Assembly: GCF_900602065.1 (NCBI RefSeq)
Contig: NZ_UWFN01000116.1
Location: forward strand, 1-64,000
Direction: 5' to 3'
From: Pseudomonas viridiflava
GTDB taxonomy: Bacteria; Pseudomonadota; Gammaproteobacteria; Pseudomonadales; Pseudomonadaceae
DNA length: 64,000 bases
A program made the position numbers and the translations under genes. Shown piece after piece: positions 17,779 to 26,789 of this stretch. How positions within the stretch are numbered: position 1 is the stretch's first letter; every line of letters starts with the position of its first letter. The notes under the pieces are model-generated. The model was not told the origin of the DNA. It was given only the letters and a program-made list of their open reading frames with translations, and did no database searches.

Positions 17779-18426
17779 TTCTGTATACCTGCGGCATAGC
17801 TAAAGGGTTGAGTTAAGTATTTTTAAGTGCGCTGAATAGTGCTCATTTGAAATAAATCTTTATTTAAACGCTTTGTTCAGCTGCTTCCGCCGCGCCTAAT
17901 TTGATTTTGAATTCCTAAGCTGAAGCTCTGAGCTGATTATTGCGCATGACGTTAATTCTCTCCGATCATCCCATGAGAATTCGGCCAGCAAAAGAGATTT
18001 TAGGATGCGGGTCGTGGTTTTTTTTGTAAGTCTCAATAAAAAAGCATTAAGGATGAGGCCTTTAAATAAAACGAAGCTTTTAAAAGAAAACGAAAATTAA
18101 TTTTAAGCGACGCTGTGAAACTCATCGATTACTGATTGACGGATGAAATTCTCACGCACTTAATGACGTCATGGCTTCTATCAGCGAAATTTGCTAAACA
18201 TGCAGCCAGCCAGCACGAAATCCAGTACATGAACAAGGCTATGTGCGAGAGCAGATCAAGAAGCAGTTATACGATAACCGACAAGAGGGGTGATCCATTG
18301 GCTGAAGAAAAAATTTCGTTTTTGAATGTGCGTGCGTTTTTTTTGTTGTGGGCTTACCAGTTATAAGGCAGTTTGTATTAAGGGGCCAGATCATGTTTTT
18401 GCGGGAAACCTATATGAGGGAAAGTA
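17779..18426. other. A+T-rich divergent intergenic region
   Basis: About 650 bases between the dCache MCP gene and the second araC gene. A+T-rich runs lie at about 17990-18110, and the shared upstream element is at 18090-18160. A 76-codon frame at 18136 has no family character and is not called. Confidence 0.6.
18090..18160 (+). promoter_or_regulatory. Shared upstream element, copy B (second araC gene)
   Basis: This aligns with 9048-9118. The core TGATTGACGGATGAAA (18133-18148) is identical, with AAAACGAAA and TTAATT at corresponding places upstream. It lies about 270 bases before the second araC gene. It is a candidate common target of the two AraC paralogues or of a shared activator. Confidence 0.55.
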
Positions 18427-19401
18427 ATGCGAGCGCATTATTACTTTAGCTTGAAAACTCAAGATATCGACGTACTGGGTGAGCGCCTCAGCGTTTGTGA
18501 TGAAAAAAAGGTTGTTAGACCGGTATCTCAGGGAAGTTTTGATTATGCCACTTGTTTTTGTATGCTTGGAGATTCATTTGTAAGCTCCTCCTGCAGCGGA
18601 TCAGGCTGGGCATACGAGAATTTCGGCGAGATGGACGGTGTAATGTTTATGATGCCTGAAGTGGGGGCGATCAGTTGGAAAAGTTTCGGTGGAAGTCAGC
18701 TGGTGAAGCCAGGGCAGGTTGCTTTGACTGATTATCGATACAGCGACAGCGTGAGTTACGAACCAGGGGTCAAGTATAGAACCGTATATATTGATAACGC
18801 GGATTTATTTAAAGGGCTCACAATGCTGCTAGGTCAACCTCCAAAAGCGAGAGTGTATTTTAGTGGTGTTAGGGGAACTAGTGTTCAGCGTGACTTCATG
18901 ACTAATATTGTCGACAATGTGATTTCGTATGCTAGCAGCGCATCACTGCCTATTGCGGGGGTAACAGCGGGTCTAAAGGAAAGTTTAGTTGCTTTTGTTT
19001 TGTATGGCTTCGCGAATAATTATTCGCACATTTTAAATGACCAGAGCTCGGTTTTGATACCTACACCCTACACCATAAAAAAGGCTGAACTGTTTATGAT
19101 TGAGAGCCTGAGTCGTGATATCACCGTCAGCGAGATTGCTTTACAGGTCGGCATCAGCATTAGATCCCTCCAAATGGGATTCAAGAAATTCAAAAACACA
19201 ACGCCGATGAGATTCCTTAGAGGGATACGGCTACAGAGATCACGCGAAATGTTAGCGAGTGCTGAGTGCAAGCAGACACCATTGGAAATAGCCATGGCTT
19301 GCGGTTTCACCAACTACCAGCTTTACCAGAAATACTATTTCTCGCTGTATGGGGAGCGCCCAACAGATCTTCTAGCTTGTAAAGGCAAGTCTTGTCGATA
19401 A
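18427..19401 (+). CDS. AraC-family regulator (paralogue 2)
   Basis: A 324-residue regulator paralogous to the gene at 13164. The N-terminal domain has QGSFDYATCFCMLGDSFVSSS, and the C-terminal helix-turn-helix pair is ITVSEIALQVGISIRSLQMG with LEIAMACGFTNYQLYQKYY. GAGGGAAAGTA before the ATG at 18427 is a good ribosome binding site. Its composition is A+T-rich like its paralogue. The two N-terminal domains have diverged more than the DNA-binding parts, so they may sense different signals but read similar sites. Confidence 0.87.
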   Translation: MRAHYYFSLKTQDIDVLGERLSVCDEKKVVRPVSQGSFDYATCFCMLGDSFVSSSCSGSGWAYENFGEMDGVMFMMPEVGAISWKSFGGSQLVKPGQVALTDYRYSDSVSYEPGVKYRTVYIDNADLFKGLTMLLGQPPKARVYFSGVRGTSVQRDFMTNIVDNVISYASSASLPIAGVTAGLKESLVAFVLYGFANNYSHILNDQSSVLIPTPYTIKKAELFMIESLSRDITVSEIALQVGISIRSLQMGFKKFKNTTPMRFLRGIRLQRSREMLASAECKQTPLEIAMACGFTNYQLYQKYYFSLYGERPTDLLACKGKSCR

Positions 19402-19430
19402 TTCCTATGCCGAGGGGGAGGGAGGCTGTC

Positions 19431-19868
19431 ATGGTTATTTCAGAGCTGTTGGCGACACTTAGGATTGCCATCGATAGGTCTATCGTCGAAGCCGATACTA
19501 TTTTTGATAGTTCGTGTCGATTACTGGATGGAACTGATACGCTAGGTAGGGTGTTGAAGACAGCATATTACTGTGAATTATCAACTTTAGAGCGTGAGAA
19601 GTTTAGATTTTTTTACGAGGCCGAGTACTCCTCGCTTAAAACACTGATCTGGGAGCAGGAAAAGCCATTAATTGATGTGCTTGGAAAGTGTGGCGTACAC
19701 CTTGATAAGGCGAGAATGGAGTTGACAGCGCTTATCGGTCAATCTAACGTTTGGAGAGCTCATCGGGTAGAACTGATTAAAATGGTTAAAGATATCGACG
19801 CTGCGTGCCAAAAACTTCATCTGGCAAGTATTCAATACTCAAAGTTTTACGGTTTGTTTCAGGCATAA
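19431..19868 (+). CDS. Hypothetical helical protein, 145 aa
   Basis: The ATG at 19431 follows a strong GGGAGGGAGG site and starts 29 bases after the araC stop, so it is probably co-transcribed with it. The protein is largely helical (MVISELLATLRIAIDRSI, then LKTAYYCELSTLEREKFRFF), with no signal peptide, membrane segment or known motif. The length and helical character would fit a four-helix sensor or adaptor, but that is a guess. I do not recognise a family. Confidence 0.6.
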   Translation: MVISELLATLRIAIDRSIVEADTIFDSSCRLLDGTDTLGRVLKTAYYCELSTLEREKFRFFYEAEYSSLKTLIWEQEKPLIDVLGKCGVHLDKARMELTALIGQSNVWRAHRVELIKMVKDIDAACQKLHLASIQYSKFYGLFQA

Positions 19869-19901
19869 ATTCCAAAAAAAACTAGGGCGCCCGCCCATCG
19901 A

Positions 19902-20159
19902 CTAGCTGAAGGCGCAAACGAAGCGCTGAACAAAATCAACACAGCTGTAGATGAGATCAACGGACTAAACCAAGTCATAGCAAGCGCTTCGCAAGAGCAA
20001 GCGCATGTAGCGCGGGAAGTTGATCGCAATCTCGTAAATATTCGAGATCTAGCGATCCCATCCTCAGAGGGGGCGGCGCAAACAAGTAAATCGGGCCTCG
20101 AGTTATCGCTGTTGGCTGAGAAATTAAGCGGGGTCGTGGGCCGGTTTAAATTGCTTTGA
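19902..20159 (+). pseudogene. C-terminal remnant of a methyl-accepting protein
   Basis: The frame [20 protein letters not shown], then [20 protein letters not shown] and NLVNIRDL, to VGRFKLL and a stop, matches the last 80 or so residues of the transducer at 6997-8652. There is no start and the sensor, HAMP and signalling tip are missing. It is the tail of a deleted MCP gene, which makes the region a scar of homologous recombination or deletion between related transducer genes. Confidence 0.88.
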
Positions 20160-20383
20160 ACTGACCAGTAAATAAGGCTTCAGTGCCCTGGCGACTAGTC
20201 ACAACCCGAGGCGGGCATGATGCATGCCGACGCCGCTAGCGAAAAGTAGGACGTGCGCCATCCAGTGCAAGGAAGCTCTATAAAGCTCCTACGTGAGAAA
20301 ACGTAGAACTTCTACCTATAGACTATGGCTACCAGCACTGAGCGGATGCTTCAGCAAGCCATTGCTCTTCTCGAGATTAGAAC
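20160..20383. other. Short intergenic stretch after the MCP remnant
   Basis: No gene, repeat or clear hairpin is seen in these 224 bases. The promoter of the following MCP gene should lie here. Confidence 0.4.
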
Positions 20384-22009
20384 ATGTTTACTAACCTAAC
20401 CATTCGCATCCGTTTAGCCCTTCTCGTGATAGCGCCGCTTCTGGTGCTGATGACGGTCATCCTCATCGCTTCGATCAACGCACAACGTATAAATAATAGT
20501 GTTGAACGCCTTTTCTTCGACAGGATGAAGCCTATTAGCCAGTTGAAGATCGTGTCGGACAGCTATGCAGTCACCATGGTCGATACACTTCACAAATACC
20601 GTGCCAGTTTGATCAATGAGGCGCGCCTGAACCAAGAATTCGAGTCCGCGACGCGGTGGGGAAACGAGGCTTGGAAGGAGTACCGGGACACCCAACTGAC
20701 AGATGAAGAGAGAACCTTGGCCGGCGAGGTGGACGGCACGCTGCAAAGCGTAAACCAAGTCTCCCAGACGTTCATCCGAGCCGTAAACGACGGTAGCTTA
20801 CGGACGATGGACGCTCAGCGTTTTAATAAAACTCTTTATGACACCTTCGACCCACTGGGGGCCAAGCTTTCCAAGTTGATTGATCTACAGCTGAGTGAGG
20901 GCGAGGCGCTCTATGTAGCGTCTGATTTACAATACCAGAAATTGGTGAAAACGTTTTTAGTAATCGGCGCAGCATCGCTAGTGGGCCTGCTGCTCGCAGC
21001 TGTGCTAATCAGCGTCTCCATCCTCCGTCCTCTTTCGGGGCTGCGTGGTGTCATCACAACGGTCCAGCAAACCTCGAATCTCACCCTGCGTGCCAATGAG
21101 GTCGGTCGGGATGAAGTAGCGGATACCGCCAGGGCTTTCAATTCCTTGATTCAACATCAACAGGCCCTGATTCTTGATCTGTCCGCGACGGCGACACAGC
21201 TGTCCAGTTCCTCCGAGGAGATGAACGCGATCAGTGACCAGGTCAGCCAAGCAGCAACGCGTCAAGGAGACCAAACTCACATGGTCGCCGCCGCTGTGCA
21301 TGAGATGAGCTTGGCGGTTCAGGAGGTGGCAAGCAATGCGCTTTCTACCGCAAGCAGTGCAGCTAATGCGGACCGGCAAGCTCAGGAAGGTGGTCTGCTG
21401 GTACAGACGAGCGTTGAGTCTGTGCAGGAAGTATCAGCCTCTGTGACTCAGGCTGCTGATGTGATCGACAGCCTGCACACCCAAAGCGGTGAAATTAGCA
21501 AAGTGCTAGGGGTGATTCAGAGCATTGCGGCACAGACTAATCTGCTGGCCCTAAATGCTGCGATTGAAGCTGCCAGAGCCGGCGAAGCGGGACGCGGCTT
21601 TGCGGTTGTTGCCGACGAGGTCCGTGGCTTGGCAAGTAATACCCATACTGCGACAGAGACGATAAGGAGCATGATTCAGGCACTTCAAAGCAGCGCTAGT
21701 GCGGCGGTTGCGGTAATGCAGGAGTCACGGGAGCACGTTAAGAATTGTGTTCAGCGGGCCAGCGATGCGGGTCAAGCTCTGTTTTCTATCACTAGCGCTG
21801 TTAAAGAAATTGCCTCTGGCAACGAGCAGATATCGACCGCAACAGAGGAGCAGACCTCAGTCGCCAACGAGATTAGTCAGAACGTCACTCAGCTCAACAA
21901 CAGCATCGGTGAGGTAGTCAGCGGCGCTCAGCAGAGTCTCGCCGCCAGCCGCGAGCTGGCACAAATGGCGAACCGGCTGCATAAACAAACACAGCATTTT
22001 GTGGTGTAG
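20384..22009 (+). CDS. Methyl-accepting chemotaxis protein (4HB sensor)
   Basis: A 541-residue transducer. TM1 is at about 9-30 ([20 protein letters not shown]), followed by a four-helix-bundle periplasmic domain with [20 protein letters not shown], the layout of the 4HB_MCP family. TM2 is at about 189-211, followed by HAMP. The signalling tip is [20 protein letters not shown]. The 4HB family binds small organic acids and similar compounds; the ligand is not readable from the sequence. It is the first of two tandem transducer genes on this strand. Confidence 0.92.
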   Translation: MFTNLTIRIRLALLVIAPLLVLMTVILIASINAQRINNSVERLFFDRMKPISQLKIVSDSYAVTMVDTLHKYRASLINEARLNQEFESATRWGNEAWKEYRDTQLTDEERTLAGEVDGTLQSVNQVSQTFIRAVNDGSLRTMDAQRFNKTLYDTFDPLGAKLSKLIDLQLSEGEALYVASDLQYQKLVKTFLVIGAASLVGLLLAAVLISVSILRPLSGLRGVITTVQQTSNLTLRANEVGRDEVADTARAFNSLIQHQQALILDLSATATQLSSSSEEMNAISDQVSQAATRQGDQTHMVAAAVHEMSLAVQEVASNALSTASSAANADRQAQEGGLLVQTSVESVQEVSASVTQAADVIDSLHTQSGEISKVLGVIQSIAAQTNLLALNAAIEAARAGEAGRGFAVVADEVRGLASNTHTATETIRSMIQALQSSASAAVAVMQESREHVKNCVQRASDAGQALFSITSAVKEIASGNEQISTATEEQTSVANEISQNVTQLNNSIGEVVSGAQQSLAASRELAQMANRLHKQTQHFVV

Positions 22010-22319
22010 TTAGGATTAAGCGAGACTGCTTGATCGACAGCCACGCTGCAGTGTTCCCATCGCCTGAGTTTCATACGGTAAGCCGCTGCACCTTCAAGAC
22101 CGCGAGGTTCGGTTGATGCCGGAAGGGCTAGAATAGCTAGGAGAATCGGCCAGCGCGCCCACGGGCGTGCTGGCTGCTGCCATCAAGGGCGATAAATGCG
22201 TCCGGGTTACTTTCAAATGAAGGTGTGTTTTCGAACGTCTCAATTCTCCTCGCCTAGCAAGTATCCCCAACTAGGCGTTAGCACGCCCTTAACAAACTGG
22301 AATATCGAGGTTGTCGTCT
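22010..22319. other. Intergenic stretch between tandem MCP genes
   Basis: About 310 bases. It contains a G+C-rich dyad near 22152-22175 (GCGCGCCCACGGGCGTGC) that could end the upstream transcript, although no T-run follows. No gene is seen. Confidence 0.4.
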
Positions 22320-23891
22320 ATGTCGCACGGATTTGCACTCAAACATCTGACGGTCACCAGAAAACTGGGATTGGGATTCGGATTGTTAATGGCTTTGGCC
22401 ATATTACTCGCCTTGACCGGCTTCTATGGACTACGTGCCGATGGGCAATCCTTGAAGCGGATCAATAAACTTGGCAGTCTGTTCGATCAAACTGTCTTCG
22501 CGCGCGACGCCAATTTCGTCTATGCCTTGACGGCGGACTCAGAGCAGCTTGCCAAGCACGATGCCAACCTTAAAACCATGCAACAGATACTCTCCGGCAT
22601 GTTGGATGATATTCGCTCTGGTGGTTGGCCGCTGGAGGATAGGGATCCAATAAAACGCTTGGACGAAAAACTGCGAACCTACATCGGTACACGCAATCAG
22701 GAACAGGCGAGGGCAGATGTCACGCAATCCGTGCTCAAACTGAATGAATCTCAGTCCTCCCTGCAAAATGAAATCAATGAGTTGTATGCCGCCGAAGAGA
22801 TTCGCGCCAAGACGAGTGTGGATCTCGTTATCGCGATTCTTGGGGGCGTCACATTATTTGCCTTGGCACTGGGGGGGCTGATTTCCTGGATTATCGGCCG
22901 CCAAATCGTGATCCCGTTGCAACAGGCTTTGCAGGCTTCGGAACTTATTGCCAACGGCGATCTGACCGTGGAACTGCAAAGCGATCGCGCCGACGAATTG
23001 GGCCAGCTTCTGCGTTCGATCAACAACATGACTCAACGCCTGCGCGACGTTATCTCGCAGATCGGCAGCAGCTCGCATCAGCTTGCCGCATCCTCAAGCC
23101 AGTTGGCGACTATCACGACACAGACGCAGGCCGGTATCGACAGCCAGAAAAGCGAAACCGACCTCGTAGCATCTGCAATGAGTGAAATGACGGCCACCGT
23201 GACGGAGGTGGCTCGCAACTCAGAAGATGCAGCGGGTGCGGCAAAAAAAGCCGACCACGAGGCCAGCAATGCATTGGAAGTATCGCAGCAAGCAGTGGCC
23301 CAGATAGAAACACTGGCCCGCGATGTAGGCATGTCAGCCGAGTCGATGACCCGCCTTCATCAGGAAAGCGAGCGTATCGGCGGCGTGCTCGATGTTATCA
23401 AAACAGTCGCAGGGCAAACTAATCTGCTGGCGCTCAACGCAGCCATTGAAGCAGCCCGCGCCGGTGAGGCCGGTCGGGGTTTTGCTGTGGTCGCCGACGA
23501 AGTGCGCAGCCTGGCGCAGCGTACTCAACAGTCATCGGAAGAAATCGAAAATCTGATTGAAGGCTTGCAGAGTATCGTCCAAGAAAGCTCGCGAATGATG
23601 CAAGCGAGTGTGCAACAGACTCAATCGACCGTCACCGGAGTGCGCAATACCGGGCACGCCTTGGCAACCATCACGCAACAGGTATCAGACATCCAGCAAA
23701 TGAGCATGTTGATTGCAACTGCTGCGGAAGAGCAGACCGCTGTGGCAGAAGAGATAAACCGTAGCGTTTTGAGTGTTCGTGAAACCGCCGATCAGTCGGC
23801 GACAGCCAGCGCCGAGATCGCGGCCTCCAGTGTTGAGATGGCTCAACTCGGGGGAGAACTGCAAAGCCTAGTTAGACGATTCAAGGTGTAA
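22320..23891 (+). CDS. Methyl-accepting chemotaxis protein
   Basis: A 523-residue transducer from the ATG at 22320 (GAGG about ten bases upstream). TM1 is at about 17-37 ([17 protein letters not shown]), with a helical periplasmic domain of about 140 residues, TM2 at about 170-190 and HAMP with [11 protein letters not shown]. The signalling hairpin has [20 protein letters not shown]. The C-terminus ends in RRFKV without a CheR/CheB-binding pentapeptide. The sensor looks like a four-helix or helical-bimodular type, but too little is conserved by eye to name a ligand. Confidence 0.92.
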   Translation: MSHGFALKHLTVTRKLGLGFGLLMALAILLALTGFYGLRADGQSLKRINKLGSLFDQTVFARDANFVYALTADSEQLAKHDANLKTMQQILSGMLDDIRSGGWPLEDRDPIKRLDEKLRTYIGTRNQEQARADVTQSVLKLNESQSSLQNEINELYAAEEIRAKTSVDLVIAILGGVTLFALALGGLISWIIGRQIVIPLQQALQASELIANGDLTVELQSDRADELGQLLRSINNMTQRLRDVISQIGSSSHQLAASSSQLATITTQTQAGIDSQKSETDLVASAMSEMTATVTEVARNSEDAAGAAKKADHEASNALEVSQQAVAQIETLARDVGMSAESMTRLHQESERIGGVLDVIKTVAGQTNLLALNAAIEAARAGEAGRGFAVVADEVRSLAQRTQQSSEEIENLIEGLQSIVQESSRMMQASVQQTQSTVTGVRNTGHALATITQQVSDIQQMSMLIATAAEEQTAVAEEINRSVLSVRETADQSATASAEIAASSVEMAQLGGELQSLVRRFKV

Positions 23892-24587
23892 GGCGCGAGC
23901 AACTCTATTGGTATGGTCAAGGCGGCGGGCATATGTACGTGACTACCAAACAACCGAGTGACGGTGTGCCGGTTAAGCTGCGCTCCGGTGCTCAGGCGGG
24001 AACCCAGTTGGGTGACGTCGCTCCTGTTGAATATGCCGCCTTCCACCGTGCTGTTGGTGACTTGCACGGATGAGTTGATGTCCTGCCTACCTTCACGGAG
24101 AGATCGTTGCCTGTTGTGGCTGATTGAAAACTGACCTAGCCCGTCGATCGCAATTTGATCTTGGGCGGATTGTGGATTCCAAATTTCATAACCGTATCCT
24201 CCTGCTCGAAAGCTGACTGGCAGCAGCTGAAAACTTGGGGCAGTTTTCGCCAAAAGGAAAGCGTTTATAAGGTTATTTTCGGTCAGCGGAACAGGCAGGT
24301 AACTGCCATCCCTACCGCAATCCAAGAACCTACCAAGGGTGAAAAGTGATTGATGCAGGAAACGTCCTAAAGATCGTGTGGATTTTTCATTAAAAAATGA
24401 CGGGAGTAATGCAAGGGGCCGGAGAGCATACACTTCGAACCCGGCCAATAAGGCAGATGGTGTCCGCGTATTGGCTAATTTGGAGGGCGATCAGGAGAGG
24501 GGCTGGCCGGACGTTTACGAAAAGTGTGCAAATTCGCACAGAAGGCTAGAACGGGTGACACTTAAATTTAAGTGCACACCATGCCTT
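23892..24587. other. Degenerate stretch with no supported gene
   Basis: About 700 bases between the last MCP gene and a block of mobile-element remnants. Long frames exist on both strands (for example minus 23843-24448), but they lack family signatures and the codon pattern is not gene-like. This is probably eroded DNA. Confidence 0.45.
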
Positions 24588-24680
24588 GGCTTTGCGGAAT
24601 GGGTAGATGACTTGGTCGGATGGTTCAATCACTACATTAGACGTCGCACGCGGAACGCTTTAGGGAACCTACCGCCCGGG
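24588..24680 (+). pseudogene. Transposase C-terminal scrap (IS3-like integrase core end)
   Basis: The + frame reads GFAEWVDDLVGWFNHYIRRR, then NALGNLPPG. The W-V-D-x-x-V-x-W-x-N-H-x-x-R pattern is the C-terminal end of the DDE domain of IS3/IS481 transposases (typically WVxxFVxWYNxxHRHSxxxxxTP). No upstream domain is readable. It is at best a 30-codon relic. Confidence 0.35.
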
Positions 24681-24685
24681 TTTGA

Positions 24686-24970
24686 TCAACTGCGTTCCTT
24701 CATCGGCAGACGCTTGATTGAGTGAGCTCTTTTTTCATCTTCGGAGTTGTAGTACACATTTTGCGTAATGCTTAGGCTGTTATGCCGAAGATCAACCTGC
24801 AGGTCCTTCATATCTCGATACGGAGCATCGAAAGTTGCTGAAGCTTGACGCAACCAGTGGAGTGAAGCCGTGCGCAGCCGACTGACATCCTCGTCAGCCC
24901 AATTCTCAGCCTGCATACGCTCTAAAGCACGGTCAAATACCTCTTCAGCAGCCACCTGACATGTCGATCT
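24686..24970 (-). pseudogene. Tyrosine recombinase (integrase) C-terminal remnant
   Basis: The minus strand reads EEVFDRALERMQAENWADED, then LRTASLHWLRQASATFDAPY and DLRHNSLSITQNVYYNSED. The H-W-L-R block, the L-R-H box and the V-Y-Y tyrosine are the C-terminal catalytic motifs of phage-type integrases. The second His of the usual HWLRH is Gln here, and the N-terminal half is absent. This is a dead integrase, marking a former integrative element. Confidence 0.7.
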
Positions 24971-25049
24971 GACAGACCGGCGCGTTCGCGCTGGGTGGCA
25001 ATTAAGGGCGTGGTTTCCCTGAAGCCGGGTAGGGGAGATAGGCCTTAAT

Positions 25050-25200
25050 GTAAGCGCCCCCGACACAGACACATATATGCCCCCGAACTCGCTGACATTT
25101 GTCGGAGTGCTTTCGAAGAGGAATTGTACTGGCGTTCTAAGCCGTTACGCCGCTGCTGGCAAGTAAGCGTCCGGGTAAGGCACGTTGCGATGAGCTGGGC
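25050..25200 (+). mobile_element. Probable IS66-type element end, truncated
   Basis: GTAAGCGCCCCCGACACAGA at about 25050 looks like an IS66-family terminal sequence, which typically begins GTAA. It is followed by TATATGCCCCCGAACTCGCT and, near 25130, by a tnpA-like start in which a stop codon already interrupts the frame (AVTPLLASKRPGKARC readable after it). The remainder of the element is missing. The assignment rests on memory of IS66 ends, not on a search. Confidence 0.4.
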
Positions 25201-25229
25201 TGTGATCAATAAAGATTGAGGTTCCCAAC

Positions 25230-25684
25230 ATGGAATGTCAGGTTCGCCTCGCAAAAGGCGGAGATACAGCAGCGATTAACCGTGTAGTGACTGCTGCTCT
25301 GCGTGAGTCAAACTCACAGGATTACTCACCTGACGTTATCGCTCAGGTGGAATGGAGCTTTGATCCTGGAGCCGTCAGCGCACGGCTCGATAAGCGCAAG
25401 ATTTTCGTAGCCTAGCTAGGCGAAAATATTAGCTGCACTGCAAGTCTCGACCGTGATGTTGTTAGAACCGTTCTCGTTGATCTTTGTACCAAGGTAGCGG
25501 TATCGGTCGGCAGCTGATGAATGTCATTCATGCTACTGCTGCCAGTACTGGTGTTGGAGCTTTGCGGGTGCCGTCGTCGATTACAGCGGAGAATTTTTAC
25601 GCTGCGCTGGGTTATCAGAAAATTCGCGACGAGTTTTATGGGGCTGAGCGCACCATCGTTATGGAAAAACGGCTTGAGGATTAG
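25230..25684 (+). pseudogene. GNAT-family N-acetyltransferase, inactivated
   Basis: A GNAT gene with two lesions. The first part, MECQVRLAKGGDTAAINRVV to RLDKRKIFVA, ends in a TAG at 25413, and readable GNAT-like sequence continues beyond it (ENISCTASLDRDVVRTV). After a frameshift near 25480 the acetyl-CoA-binding motif YQGSGIGRQLMNVIHATAAS appears, followed by NFYAALGYQKIRDEF to the end at 25684. Intact members acetylate small molecules or proteins. It is sandwiched between two IS66-type remnants. Confidence 0.8.
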
Positions 25685-25686
25685 TC

Positions 25687-25809
25687 CTAGCCTTTCACCC
25701 ACTTATGCGGCAGCAATTCAGTGATTTCACTCGCCCGCTGCGTCGGCAGCCGCGTGAGCACATCCTTTAAGTAGACGTATGGGTCATGACCATTCAGCCG
25801 CGCCGACTG
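25687..25809 (-). mobile_element. IS66-family transposase (TnpC) C-terminal remnant
   Basis: The minus strand reads LIQSARLNGHDPYVYLKDVL, then TRLPTQRASEITELLPHKW and VKG before the TAG at 25687. The N-G-H-D-P-Y-x-Y-L-x-D-V-L-x-R-L-P segment is the well-known C-terminal tail of IS66 TnpC. The rest of the transposase is gone; an araC gene begins where homology ends. Its orientation is opposite to the element end at 25050, so two insertions are implied. Confidence 0.75.
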
Positions 25810-25908
25810 GATCAAAGTTATGATTGTGTCTGCTCTGCTTTAAGGGCTAGATTCACTTATAGTTGTATTGGATTGGTAGGTTTAGCGGGAAATAGCCAAG
25901 GAGAGCCT

Positions 25909-26652
25909 TTGGACCCAATTGTTTCACTCAAGTCATATGCTGAGGGCACCAGCCTGCATGTGCACGACTTTCATCAGTTGGTCATTCCCACCTCAGGCAC
26001 GATGGAAGTAGAGGTCAATGGTTCTGGGGGGTACTTAACGAATGCCAGGGGTGTGGTGATACCCGCCGCGTCCAGTCATGAGTTCAGCGCATCTCCAGGT
26101 AGTCAGTACGTCGTGGCCGATATATCCGCCGATTTCATATGGGGGGACGGAATCGATTTTTGGACGTCTCGTATGGCGGAGGAGCAATTTTTCACGGTGC
26201 CCTCGTCTTTTAACCATCTTGTCGCCTACCTCAAGGATGCCATTCAGGAGCAGCGAGCGTACAACACTGATGCTTGGCTGAGGCTAGCCTTGAGCTCTAT
26301 CGCTTCAGACATACAAGCGACGTGCATTACGAAATCAGCACCGTTATTGAAAGCCACGGCGTTTATGCGTGCCAACTTAGACCAACCTATCACCTGCCAG
26401 AATGTGGCCAAGGCTGCTGGAGTCAGTGAAAGAAAACTCAATTACCTGTTCAATCAGTTGATGCAGGCGACGCCCCACGCTTACCTGCTCGAGCTGCGCA
26501 TTGAAAGGGCTAGCAGACTGCTCTCGAGTGGATACATGCCGATTAGCGATATCGCGCACGCAAGTGGTTTTTCCGATCAAAGCGCGCTCACTCATGCAAT
26601 GAAACGTACCCGCGGCGTTACGCCGGCGAAGCTCCGGCGTGCGAGCATCTGA
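25909..26652 (+). CDS. AraC-family regulator of the EamA exporter
   Basis: About 248 residues from the TTG at 25909, which has AAGGAG in front; an in-frame upstream start would lie inside the IS66 remnant. The N-terminal cupin domain has SLHVHDFHQLVIPTSGTMEV, the H-x-H-x-F-x-Q layout of AraC regulators of DMT exporters. The helix-turn-helix pair is ITCQNVAKAAGVSERKLNYL with ISDIAHASGFSDQSALTHAM. It lies 137 bases upstream of an EamA transporter gene and very probably controls it, with a dyad between the two. Confidence 0.88.
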   Translation: MDPIVSLKSYAEGTSLHVHDFHQLVIPTSGTMEVEVNGSGGYLTNARGVVIPAASSHEFSASPGSQYVVADISADFIWGDGIDFWTSRMAEEQFFTVPSSFNHLVAYLKDAIQEQRAYNTDAWLRLALSSIASDIQATCITKSAPLLKATAFMRANLDQPITCQNVAKAAGVSERKLNYLFNQLMQATPHAYLLELRIERASRLLSSGYMPISDIAHASGFSDQSALTHAMKRTRGVTPAKLRRASI

Positions 26653-26750
26653 CCGACTCGCAGGGCAATGTTTACTTCGGGTCTACAACCGGTATGCAGT
26701 CGGCGACAAAAAAAAAGCAGAATCACGCAAGCCCTGTAAGGACGGGAAAG

Positions 26751-26780
26751 CGTACGTTTCGGTAGTCAACCGAAAGTACG
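26751..26780 (+). promoter_or_regulatory. Dyad before the EamA gene
   Basis: CGTACGTTTCGGT, then AGTCA, then ACCGAAAGTACG form a strong hairpin, nearly perfect apart from one bulged base, ending 9 bases before the EamA start codon. It could be an AraC operator or an mRNA structure that occludes the ribosome binding site; no other Shine-Dalgarno is visible. Confidence 0.5.
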
Positions 26781-26789
26781 AGCACTCCA

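Noticed and set aside
23843-24448. 201-codon minus-strand frame
   Set aside because: Its 5' part overlaps nothing known and its 3' end overlaps the MCP gene; the product has no domain character.
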